Of a DNA stretch of 64,000 nt, positions 1 through 6,649 are shown piece after piece. The position numbers and the translations under genes were made by a program. This stretch comes from Anaerolineales bacterium (GTDB taxonomy: Bacteria > Chloroflexota > Anaerolineae > Anaerolineales > Villigracilaceae): assembly GCA_015075725.1 (NCBI GenBank), contig JABTTV010000001.1:3525223-3589222 (forward strand), written 5' to 3'. The notes beneath the pieces are model-generated. The model saw nothing but the letters and a program-made list of their open reading frames with translations. It made no database searches and was not told the DNA's origin. Within the stretch, counting starts at the first letter, position 1. Each line of letters starts with the position of its first letter.

Positions 1-13
1 GTTCATCAAATCC

Positions 14-586
14 TCACAGATTGCGAATCAGCACAACGACGAGCGCTGCCGCGTCGAAGAACAGATAAAGCAACATCAGGATGGAGAGCCGGTCGATGGA
101 TTCATGGACGAATCCCAACACCTTGTCGGATTTCAAAATGAACCATACCGGAAAAAGAATCGATATCGCCGATGCCGCCAGCGCAACCGCGTACAAGGTC
201 ACGAGAGGTCGTCCGGTTGCGGCCGCGAGGCTGACCAACCAGGCGGGAGTATCCAGTTCATTCAGGAAATAGTATTGATTGAAGATCGACCAGAGCGAGA
301 GGATGATGATCAGTGCGCTCATCAACCCGACGCGCCTCTTTTCCCCCCATTTGTTCGACACGAAAAACCCAAGCAGCACCACCACGAAGAAGACAATCGC
401 GCTTTCGATGAATGCAAAGAGCAAGCCATAAGCGATCACGCCGACGGCATCCCACGAGTTGGTGCGCGCAGCGACCCAGTCGAAATCGCGAAAGGCGAGG
501 ATGAACGTCCAGATATGAAGCGGCAGGGCGCACATCAGGAACAGGGTCCACAATCCCTGCCGGGAATAATATTTAGAGATAGCCAA
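14..586 (-). CDS. Multi-pass membrane protein of unknown function
   Basis: 190 residues with about five hydrophobic segments (roughly residues 13-32, 47-76, 87-104, 131-150 and 165-188). I recognise no family motif or catalytic residue. Its start overlaps the stop of the upstream alkaline-phosphatase-superfamily gene by 14 bp, so the two are almost certainly translated from one mRNA, and a supporting membrane role for that enzyme is plausible but not shown. Existence of the gene is well supported by the overlap and by the hydrophobic pattern; its function is unknown. Confidence 0.7.
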   Translation of the reverse strand: MAISKYYSRQGLWTLFLMCALPLHIWTFILAFRDFDWVAARTNSWDAVGVIAYGLLFAFIESAIVFFVVVLLGFFVSNKWGEKRRVGLMSALIIILSLWSIFNQYYFLNELDTPAWLVSLAAATGRPLVTLYAVALAASAISILFPVWFILKSDKVLGFVHESIDRLSILMLLYLFFDAAALVVVLIRNL

Positions 587-2402
587 GGTCCTTTAACCTC
601 TTTTCGATCTCATCCTGGTCTTCATCGCTGTATTTGGGCGGCGGCGCGGACGACTGAGTCTTTAGGTCTTTTCCGATCGTGAGCGCAGGGATGTCTCTGT
701 AGGAGGGTGAAGAAAAATCTGCAAGCCCTTCGTTCGAGAATATCACACCGGGAACGGCTCTCGAATCGAAACAGTGATCCGCCTCCCAGTGTTCTTCATT
801 CTTTTGGATCGCTTCGCCCCGCCATTGACCCAGGCCTGTCTCTGCCGAGCCGCGATAAGGCGGGCGATAGCCGACGAAGATGTCGGGACCGTGTTCTGCA
901 AGCGGACCATCGAAAGCTTCCCGGCGAATCAAGGCTGATTGAATCACAGACTCCCCATTCGGGCCATTCCATCCAAGGAGTTCATCCTTCAGTTTGGCGA
1001 GAAGTTGCGCCGCATCGTTTTCATTGACGATGCCTCTGCCTTCGCGCCCGGCGAGGTTGACATAAAGACTGTTCAAACCCAGAGCGTAGGCTTGAGTCTG
1101 AGACCAGTCCACAGACCGAAGGTCGGAGGAGGCGCTGTCCTGAGCTTGTCGAAGAGCGGGGTTTTCCGTCTTCAAATAACCGCGCTCTGCCAGCCATCCA
1201 TTCAAGTGGACTTTGTAATCGAAGTGACCGAATCCATGATCGGAGACGATGATGATGCGGGTTTTTTTGTTTCGAGAGGCTTTTTCCATTATTCGTCCAA
1301 CCATCAGGTCGAGGCGTTTATACCAGGCTTCGATGACATCCTCGCGGCGCTTGAAGAACATATGCTGGACGCGGTCAAGACTGTCGAATACGCAGGCGAG
1401 CAAACCCTCATTGAACGAATCAAGCGCATGGATTAGCACGCGCTCGCGTTCCTCGTCGATCATTTCGCAAAGTTTGAGGAATTGTTCGTCGTCGATGATA
1501 TTTTCATTAAGCGCCGTCGTATCCTGGGGCCAGCCAAGCGTGAGGAACGGTCCGTTCTTGATCCATTGATCCTGGATGAAGTTTTTCGGTGTGGCATAGG
1601 GCCAGGGCGAGGCGAGGGGGTGAAGTTGCAGCGGGAGGAAATAAATGGAAACGGGATCGAGATCGATAAGAATGGCGCGGCTGATGGCTTTAACAGTCAT
1701 GCCGAGACCCAACGCGAAGGGTAATTCAAGGAAACCGCTCCATTCGCCGGGTTTCAAAATTACTTTTTGCTTTGCGACATACAGAGTTGCGGCGCCGTCA
1801 TTGACTTCAAACTCAAAATCGATATTTACTGTGCCGGTCTTTTTAGCCGGACCTTCAAGCGTGCCGGTATATCTCGACCCTTTTACAACCAACTTACGGA
1901 CAGCGGTTTTTCTTTCCGGGTCGGTTGGAAGTTCTTCGACCGAAAAAAAAGTTCCCACACCAAGACGCCCCAATATATCCGGCGTGCCCAAACCGGGGAT
2001 GGTTTGAACCGGCGAGGCTTGCCTGGCGGGAAATGTTGCGGGCCACCACATCGAAGTGGCGGGATAACCCTCCTCGACCATCTCATCGAAGATCGTCCGC
2101 GCGCCGTGAGGGGGGATGAATTGCCGACCCAGCAAGCCTTTTTGGGTCGGCAGCAATGAGACCTGCAAACTGTAGTTGGCGGGGTTGCGATGCACGAAGT
2201 CGAACATGCCATGACCGCCGGGATTCATGCCGGTGGCGATGCTCGTCCATGAAACTTCGCTTTGCGGCGGGTCCGATACGCGGAAACGCGAATAGCCACC
2301 AGCCTCGAGCAGTTTGCTTAAGTTTGGCGTTTTGCCTTGCGAATGGAGTCTTTCAAAAAAAGCCGGGTCGAATGCATCCAACCCGATGATGAGAGTTCGC
2401 AT
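573..2402 (-). CDS. Alkaline phosphatase superfamily / type I phosphodiesterase-like protein
   Basis: 609 residues. The N-terminal GLDAFDP supplies the first metal-binding Asp, and VSWTSIATG carries the likely Thr/Ser nucleophile. DSLDRVQHMFF, VSDHGFG and ADHCFDS give the remaining Asp and His ligands of the two-metal alkaline phosphatase fold. Proteins like this are annotated as predicted phosphodiesterases or nucleotide pyrophosphatases; the substrate cannot be read from sequence. No signal peptide is seen, so it is likely cytoplasmic. It is followed by an overlapping membrane-protein gene and preceded by a 60-residue membrane protein. Residues about 415-433 (ALRQAQDSASSDLRSVD) look like an in-frame insertion of a dispersed repeat; see the repeat entry. 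No strong ribosome binding site precedes the ATG. Confidence 0.85.
   Translation of the reverse strand: MRTLIIGLDAFDPAFFERLHSQGKTPNLSKLLEAGGYSRFRVSDPPQSEVSWTSIATGMNPGGHGMFDFVHRNPANYSLQVSLLPTQKGLLGRQFIPPHGARTIFDEMVEEGYPATSMWWPATFPARQASPVQTIPGLGTPDILGRLGVGTFFSVEELPTDPERKTAVRKLVVKGSRYTGTLEGPAKKTGTVNIDFEFEVNDGAATLYVAKQKVILKPGEWSGFLELPFALGLGMTVKAISRAILIDLDPVSIYFLPLQLHPLASPWPYATPKNFIQDQWIKNGPFLTLGWPQDTTALNENIIDDEQFLKLCEMIDEERERVLIHALDSFNEGLLACVFDSLDRVQHMFFKRREDVIEAWYKRLDLMVGRIMEKASRNKKTRIIIVSDHGFGHFDYKVHLNGWLAERGYLKTENPALRQAQDSASSDLRSVDWSQTQAYALGLNSLYVNLAGREGRGIVNENDAAQLLAKLKDELLGWNGPNGESVIQSALIRREAFDGPLAEHGPDIFVGYRPPYRGSAETGLGQWRGEAIQKNEEHWEADHCFDSRAVPGVIFSNEGLADFSSPSYRDIPALTIGKDLKTQSSAPPPKYSDEDQDEIEKRLKDLGYL
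1101..1159 (-). repeat. Repeat-like insertion inside a coding sequence
   Basis: On the minus strand this stretch contains CTTCGACAAGCTCAGGAC, a sequence I recognise as part of a short dispersed repeat common in Chloroflexota genomes. It is followed by GACCTTCGGTCTGTGGACTG, which contains a small palindrome. It sits in frame in the phosphatase-superfamily gene between two conserved regions and adds about 19 residues. That it is a repeat is from memory of related genomes, not from a second perfect copy here; a diverged similar string lies near 62,025-62,045. Confidence 0.45.
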
Positions 2403-2413
2403 GATTTTATAAC

Positions 2414-2452
2414 AAGGAGGCGACTGTCGGCTGCATAGATGACCGCCTCCTT
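2414..2452 (-). terminator. Hairpin between the 60-residue membrane protein and the phosphatase-like gene
   Basis: AAGGAGGCG at 2414-2422 pairs with CGCCTCCTT at 2444-2452. It lies just downstream of the small membrane-protein stop. There is no clear T-run on the minus strand, so it may be an mRNA processing or stability hairpin, or cover the ribosome binding site of the downstream gene, rather than a strong terminator. Confidence 0.35.
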
Positions 2453-2465
2453 TGTTTTGCAGCAG

Positions 2466-2648
2466 TTATTTCTGTTCTGAAGTGTTATCCGCGCCTGTCT
2501 CGTTTTCTTCCTTGCGCATGGACCGGCGCCATTTGGCGATGGTCATTTTGATCTTGCCGGAGAACATCAGCACCGCGCCGGAGACCACGCCGAACGCAAC
2601 CGCGAGAATTTGTGCCAGCATTCCGCCTGAACTTGGGTCGATATACAT
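2466..2648 (-). CDS. Small single-pass membrane protein (YIDP... type)
   Basis: 60 residues: N-terminal MYIDPSSGGMLAQ, one hydrophobic segment at about residues 10-29, then a basic stretch (KIKMTIAKWRRSMRK) and an acidic, polar tail. The N-terminal YIDP..GG..Q pattern recurs in short membrane proteins found near phosphatase-superfamily genes, which fits the gene downstream. A good site (GAGGAATAT before ATG) supports the start. Function unknown; I infer N-terminus out, basic side in the cytoplasm. Confidence 0.65.
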   Translation of the reverse strand: MYIDPSSGGMLAQILAVAFGVVSGAVLMFSGKIKMTIAKWRRSMRKEENETGADNTSEQK

Positions 2649-2682
2649 ATATTCCTCTTTTCTTTATCTTGCTCGGCTTGGA

Positions 2683-4404
2683 TTATAACAAAACCCGCAC
2701 CCATTTTCTCAAAGAATTGACGAGGAACACCGCTTCGCACCCGGCCAGGTCTTGGACCCTGAGCACCCGTTCCTTCACCTCGCCGCGAGCGATCAGCTCC
2801 GCCCGAAACGTGCCCCCCAGTAGCCCGCATTCAACGGGTGGAGTAAAAAGGTTTCCAGCCATCTGCACGACCAGATTGCCAATGGTAAATTCCGTCAGCT
2901 CGCCTTTTTCGTTGAAAAGCAGGACATCGTCAAATCCTGCGACCGCCGCTCGTTCATAAGGTTCCCGATTGGTGGTTTTGTGGAATAAGAAACGGTCGTT
3001 TGAGTTGACGGGTCCACCCGCCAGGCAAACTTTGAATATTTTGTCGCTCGGTTGGAAACCTCTGGCTTCGCCAGAGACTTCTCCTTTCGAGTTCAAAAAG
3101 ACTTTTACCCTTTGGGGCGCATCCAATCCAGAGCTTAATCCGATCAAAAACTGCCTGATTTTTTTCCCTGGATCCTCTGCGGCGAAACTGAAATATTCCG
3201 CTGAGTCCAATATCCGCGCGATATGACGATCAAGGAGATAATATCCATCTTCCGGCGTCCAAAGCATTGTTTCAAAAAGGCAAAATTCCTTTTGCGGTGG
3301 GTCGGTGAGTACGCGGGCTTTGAGCAGGGCTTCGTCATACTCATCGGCAGGCGTGGAGTCCCAAACAATGCCGCCGCCGACCCCGTACTCGGCTTTGCTC
3401 TCTTGCTTATCGACCAGCGCCGTGCGGATCGCGACATTGAATCGCGCTTTGCGGTTTGGGGCGATATAACCGATGCTGCCGCAATAGATCTTTCGCGAAC
3501 TGGTCTCCAAGTCGGCGATGATTTCCATTGTGCTGACCTTTGGCGCTCCAGTGATGGAGGCGCAAGGAAAGAGTGCGGAGAATATTTCCGTCACCGAGGC
3601 GTGGATCTTTGCCTTTACTGTCGACGTCATTTGAAATAGGGTGGGATATTTCTCAATGGTGAATAACTCTGGAACATGCACACTGCCTATCTTTGCGATC
3701 CGCCCGATATCATTGCGGATCATATCGACGATCATCACATTTTCGGCGCGATTCTTGATAGATGCGCGTAGCCAATTCGAGATATTTTTATCTTCCTCAT
3801 TGGTTCGTCCCCGAACCGCGGTTCCTTTCATGGGTCGTCCGGTTATGTCTTCACCATCCAAATCGAAGAATAGCTCATGCGATGCGGAACAAATCGCCCA
3901 GTCTCCAATATCCAAAAAAGCTGCATATTTATTTTGAGAATGGGCGAGGTGAGCGAAGAGGCGGAGGGGATCGTCATGGAAATCGGCGCTGAGCCGCATG
4001 CTGTAATTGACCTGGTAGGTTCTGCCTTCTGCAATGTGTCCTTTGATGTTCTGGATGGCAGTATTGTAGGCTTCCTTTTCAGTATCGGGATGCCAGGTGG
4101 TCGGAGAGAGAATTCCGAAGTCTTGAAAAACTTCGAAATTCTGAAGCTCTTGTAATTCGTCATACAATCCAAACCACAAAAGCGGAAAACCCTGCGAGGG
4201 GATTACCTTCAGGGCGGGATCGAAAGCGGGCGCGGCATCATAACTGACGAAGCCTGCGGCAGTCCAGCCTTTTTCGTCGACCAGCCTCTCCACCTCCCTC
4301 AATCCCTTGCGGACATCCTCCAACTTACCGGTTACAATCACCTGGCGCGGACGGGAAAATTTTAACCACGCGTCATTCTGTTTGAGAATCACATCGCCGA
4401 TCAA
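2683..4404 (-). CDS. pabB: Aminodeoxychorismate synthase component I fused to aminodeoxychorismate lyase (PabB-PabC)
   Basis: 573 residues. Residues about 1-365 are the chorismate-binding PabB part: GRTYQVNYSMRLS, ITGRPMKGTAVRG, GAPKVSTMEIIADLE, YCGSIGYIAP and the final YGVGGGIVWDST. The remaining ~200 residues match the PLP-dependent PabC lyase (FCLFETMLW, LLDRHIARI, a FLFHKTTNREPY segment with the likely PLP lysine, and LTEFTIGNLVV). Together they would turn chorismate plus ammonia into p-aminobenzoate for folate synthesis; the glutamine amidotransferase PabA is not in the window. The start is TTG at 4402-4404 behind GAGG. It lies only 11 bp from the divergent vanZ-like start, so each promoter probably sits inside the other gene. 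Confidence 0.9.
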   Translation of the reverse strand: MIGDVILKQNDAWLKFSRPRQVIVTGKLEDVRKGLREVERLVDEKGWTAAGFVSYDAAPAFDPALKVIPSQGFPLLWFGLYDELQELQNFEVFQDFGILSPTTWHPDTEKEAYNTAIQNIKGHIAEGRTYQVNYSMRLSADFHDDPLRLFAHLAHSQNKYAAFLDIGDWAICSASHELFFDLDGEDITGRPMKGTAVRGRTNEEDKNISNWLRASIKNRAENVMIVDMIRNDIGRIAKIGSVHVPELFTIEKYPTLFQMTSTVKAKIHASVTEIFSALFPCASITGAPKVSTMEIIADLETSSRKIYCGSIGYIAPNRKARFNVAIRTALVDKQESKAEYGVGGGIVWDSTPADEYDEALLKARVLTDPPQKEFCLFETMLWTPEDGYYLLDRHIARILDSAEYFSFAAEDPGKKIRQFLIGLSSGLDAPQRVKVFLNSKGEVSGEARGFQPSDKIFKVCLAGGPVNSNDRFLFHKTTNREPYERAAVAGFDDVLLFNEKGELTEFTIGNLVVQMAGNLFTPPVECGLLGGTFRAELIARGEVKERVLRVQDLAGCEAVFLVNSLRKWVRVLL

Positions 4405-4415
4405 AGGAGCCTCTG

Positions 4416-4787
4416 ATGAACAAAATCCTTGATATTGTACCGCGCTGGCTTCCCGCCCTGGTATTGATGATCGTCATCTTCGCGGTTTCTTCGCGCTCAT
4501 CCGATGAACTGCCGAACTTCGGCGGCTGGGATTATTTCCTCAAGAAAAGCGCTCATGCTTTTGGGTATGGATTGCTTGCTCTGTCCTACCTGCGCGCACT
4601 ACCGAAGCGGAATTACTTCCTCGCCTGGTTTTTTGCCATCCTCTACTCCGCCACGGATGAATTCCATCAATCCTTTGTGCCAGGCCGCAGGGCATCTTTG
4701 ATCGATGTATTCGTTTTCGATAACTTAGGGGCGATGATCGCGTTGATCATCCATCGGTATTATTTTTCCGCTCGCAAATCGGATTGA
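4416..4787 (+). CDS. VanZ-like family membrane protein
   Basis: 123 residues with four hydrophobic segments. The family pattern is clear: an early ALVLMIVIFAVSS segment, KSAHAFGYGLLALSYLRAL, then ATDEFHQSFVPGRRASLIDVFVFDNLGAMIALI. In this family the acidic/His TDEFHQ..VPGR..S..D region is the conserved core. VanZ is named for low-level teicoplanin resistance in enterococci, but most members have no known role, and resistance should not be assumed. AAAGGAG at 4403-4409 is a strong ribosome binding site that overlaps the divergent pabB-pabC start codon. Confidence 0.85.
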   Translation: MNKILDIVPRWLPALVLMIVIFAVSSRSSDELPNFGGWDYFLKKSAHAFGYGLLALSYLRALPKRNYFLAWFFAILYSATDEFHQSFVPGRRASLIDVFVFDNLGAMIALIIHRYYFSARKSD

Positions 4788-4889
4788 TCGCGATTGCCTC
4801 ATTCGAATCGGCGGGGTTACTTCCTCTCATCCCATACTTATTGATTCCTCTTAGAATGCGCGCTCAATTCTCGAGTCGTAGAGGAAGCA

Positions 4890-5309
4890 TTGTTCGGTCA
4901 GTTGGAAAGTCTGTATTACATCGCCCGCGCGTTCGTTGAAGGGCAGCCGGTCTTGTTCGTATTGGTCAGCGGATTGATCCCCGCTGTGATCTCGGTTTTG
5001 GGCGAAATCTTGATGTATTGGGCGGCGCGCCTGGGCGGACGTCCGCTGGCGTGGCGGGTGGCGAGCCGCTTCCGTATGAACACCCGTCACATCGACTGGA
5101 CGGAGAATGTATTCAAGCGCTGGGGGGTGATGTTGGTCATGTTCGGGCGCATCCTGCCCGGTGTGCGGACCATGGTCAGTTTGCCCGCGGGAATCACGCG
5201 CATGAACTTCGCCTTGTTCTTCGGCGCATCCTTCAGCGGGGCGTATATGTGGAATACGCTTTTGGTGGGGGTCAGTTATATGTTGGGATTCAAGTTGACG
5301 ATTCTTTAG
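4890..5309 (+). CDS. DedA-family membrane protein, short at the N-terminus
   Basis: 139 residues. The conserved DedA core is present: GEILMYWAARLGG, then KRWGVMLVMFGRILPGVRTMVSLPAGITRM (the R...PG.R...PAG signature, residues about 77-107) and a last membrane segment. DedA proteins act in membrane lipid and proton-gradient homeostasis. Usual members are near 200 residues and begin with a G...E...P.PGE region; here the reading frame is closed by a TGA at 4842-4844, so only a TTG start behind GAGG (4881-4884) is available. The gene is either a short variant or has lost its first membrane segments. A trace reading like ASFESAGLLPL in another frame near 4796 could be the lost part, but that is weak. 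Confidence 0.65.
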   Translation: MFGQLESLYYIARAFVEGQPVLFVLVSGLIPAVISVLGEILMYWAARLGGRPLAWRVASRFRMNTRHIDWTENVFKRWGVMLVMFGRILPGVRTMVSLPAGITRMNFALFFGASFSGAYMWNTLLVGVSYMLGFKLTIL

Positions 5310-5444
5310 AACATCCTAATACTCGCTCGCAAATTTCGCGTGGACCCAGAGAACTCCTGGCGTTTATTCATTACGCGGACGAGACCGCCGAAGCCAGGGT
5401 CTTTGCCTTTGAGGAGGGCGTGGAGTTTGCGCAGCATGGATATT

Positions 5445-5512
5445 CCATCCACGAATAAACGATCCGGTGGGCGAGTCTATAGGAATTCGTGAAGGTTTTT
5501 ATTCGTGGATGG
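5445..5512. repeat. Inverted repeat, 15-bp arms
   Basis: CCATCCACGAATAAA at 5445-5459 is exactly complementary to TTTATTCGTGGATGG at 5498-5512, with a 38-bp loop that includes a smaller AATTCGTGAA near-palindrome. It lies in the 548-bp gene-poor stretch 5310-5857. It resembles short intergenic hairpin repeats rather than a terminator, since no T-run follows on either strand. Just above it (minus strand, about 5322-5437) a short reading frame starts MLRKLHALLKGKDPG and appears frameshifted near its end; I cannot show that it is a gene. Confidence 0.6.
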
Positions 5513-5525
5513 TTGTCTGCGAATT

Positions 5526-5640
5526 TCATTTTTTTGTTTCCACGTACATTTCGGCGAAGTGTTCCATTAACGGACGGTGGACGAAGATGTATCCGCCACC
5601 GACGCGGCGCAGGAAGATGAGGCAGACCTGACAAGTTTTA
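5526..5640 (-). pseudogene. C-terminal fragment of a STAND/NACHT-like protein, copy 1
   Basis: Read on the minus strand, an open stretch gives LIFLRRVGGGYIFVHRPLME followed by HFAEMYVETKK and a stop at 5526-5528. A GGGY.F.HR.L...FA ending is what I know from the C-terminus of large NACHT/STAND or kinase-associated regulators. There is no start and no upstream domain, so this is a remnant. A second copy with a few changes lies at 5712-5880, making a direct repeat of about 90 bp (5531-5619 and 5719-5807) with about 188 bp between equivalent bases. Confidence 0.5.
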
Positions 5641-5711
5641 ATGAGTATCGAGTCGATTCGGGTTCTGTGAATCAAAGTCATGTTGGTTTATCGAGGCTCT
5701 GTGGAAACCTG

Positions 5712-5880
5712 TCAGGTCTTTTTTGTTTCCACGTACATTTCAGCGAAGTGTTCCATCAACAGGCGGTGGATAAAGATGCATCCGCCACCGACACGGCGCA
5801 GGAAGATCAGGTCAACGCAGTGGTCGAGGAAGGGTACGAGTCTCCACGGGAGGAGGTTTATACCAACCCTGAACTCTCTA
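5712..5880 (-). pseudogene. C-terminal fragment of a STAND/NACHT-like protein, copy 2
   Basis: Longer than copy 1: the minus strand reads LVPFLDHCVDLIFLRRVGGG, then CIFIHRLLMEHFAEMYVETKKT and a stop at 5712-5714. The readable homology begins near 5880, inside the end of the neighbouring 114-residue gene but in another frame. The two fragments probably arose by duplication of one gene end, or by loss of the gene bodies between two tandem paralogues. A P-loop remnant of the same broad class is seen at 62,369-62,660. Confidence 0.5.
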
Positions 5881-6202
5881 ATGCTTTATCAGACCATTCC
5901 TTTGCCTGTGTGGAAAGCACAATCCGCTGAGTTGAATCTTGAAAAGCATTCTTCCATGATTTTTGCCAAAGGGTGATCAGTCTTTGCATTTGCACTAACT
6001 CTGCAGCAGTTTCGATCTCGGCATCGGCGGCGGTCCACTCGATGTAATGCTTGGCTTCATCCAATAGATTTTCCACAACAACCGGCGACTCCGAATTTCG
6101 CGCGCTGGACGAAATCCGCGCGAGAGTGGCGGCGAGTCCGCCGAGCCGTTTTTCGAGCGGGTCGCGCAGGAAGCGTTGTCTCTTCTTTTCTTTATCCGTC
6201 AT
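5858..6202 (-). CDS. Hypothetical protein, 114 residues
   Basis: A soluble, helix-rich, charged protein (MTDKEKKRQRFLRDPLEKRL at its N-terminus). No known motif is seen. Its ATG overlaps the stop of the upstream DUF5674 gene by 4 bp (ATGA-type), so the two are translationally coupled and probably act together. Its last codons overlap the STAND-like fragment in another frame, so the present C-terminus might be the product of that rearrangement. The pair of two small coupled genes recalls toxin-antitoxin layouts, but nothing in sequence supports that beyond size. Confidence 0.6.
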   Translation of the reverse strand: MTDKEKKRQRFLRDPLEKRLGGLAATLARISSSARNSESPVVVENLLDEAKHYIEWTAADAEIETAAELVQMQRLITLWQKSWKNAFQDSTQRIVLSTQAKEWSDKALESSGLV

Positions 6203-6537
6203 TGCACACCTCCAAGGATGGCACGGGTCACATCTTCGACCTGTTTGCGGAGATTTTCATCCTGCAAAATGATACTCCGATTTCCCAGGCGGGGGCGGAT
6301 GTTGATCAGCGATTCAAATTCGATGCGTTGCTCAGACGGGTACCAGTTCGCACCCCAAAGGTCGTCTTGTTCACTCCCATTCTCAAGCAAAACTGATTCG
6401 CAATCCGCGTGCATCTCGCCGCCTCCCGAAAGAATACGTTGGCGTATATCCACCACGATCTTGATCATGGTTTTGTGTTCCTGGAGCATCTCTCTTACTT
6501 GGGCAAGAAAAGCTTTTTCGCGTAAAGTATGGATCAT
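6199..6537 (-). CDS. DUF5674 family protein
   Basis: 112 residues from the ATG at 6537, which has AAGGA at a proper distance; the frame is open further upstream but lacks a site there. The conserved body is clear: IKIVVDIRQRILSGGGEMHA, DCESVLLENGSEQDDLWGAN, and ESLINIRPRLGNRSIILQDE. These match the DUF5674 family, whose function is unknown. The many conserved acidic residues, His and Cys around GGGEMHADCE suggest a metal-binding or catalytic site, but that is inference. It is the first gene of a two-gene unit with the 114-residue protein. Confidence 0.75.
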   Translation of the reverse strand: MIHTLREKAFLAQVREMLQEHKTMIKIVVDIRQRILSGGGEMHADCESVLLENGSEQDDLWGANWYPSEQRIEFESLINIRPRLGNRSIILQDENLRKQVEDVTRAILGGVQ

Positions 6538-6597
6538 CTGGTTTCCTTGATTTTTAGGTGATGAGCTTATTTTATTCCACTTCCCCGGTTTTGAATC

Positions 6598-6627
6598 AAA
6601 AAAGCCTCCCGAACAAACTCCGGGAGG
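6598..6627 (-). terminator. Rho-independent terminator of the P5C dehydrogenase gene
   Basis: GCCTCCCG at 6603-6610 pairs with CGGGAGGC at 6620-6627. On the minus strand the stem is followed by TTTTT (A-run at 6598-6602). It lies 23 bp beyond the dehydrogenase stop. Confidence 0.85.
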
Positions 6628-6649
6628 CTCTCTAGTCACTCGTTACTCA

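Noticed and set aside
104..682. A 192-codon plus-strand frame opposite the first membrane protein
   Set aside because: Very rich in His, Arg, Glu and Gln, as expected from the complement of a hydrophobic gene; no start site.
5371..5634. An 87-codon minus-strand frame
   Set aside because: It crosses a hairpin repeat and reads the gene scrap in the wrong frame; the FLRRVGGG reading in another frame is the meaningful one.
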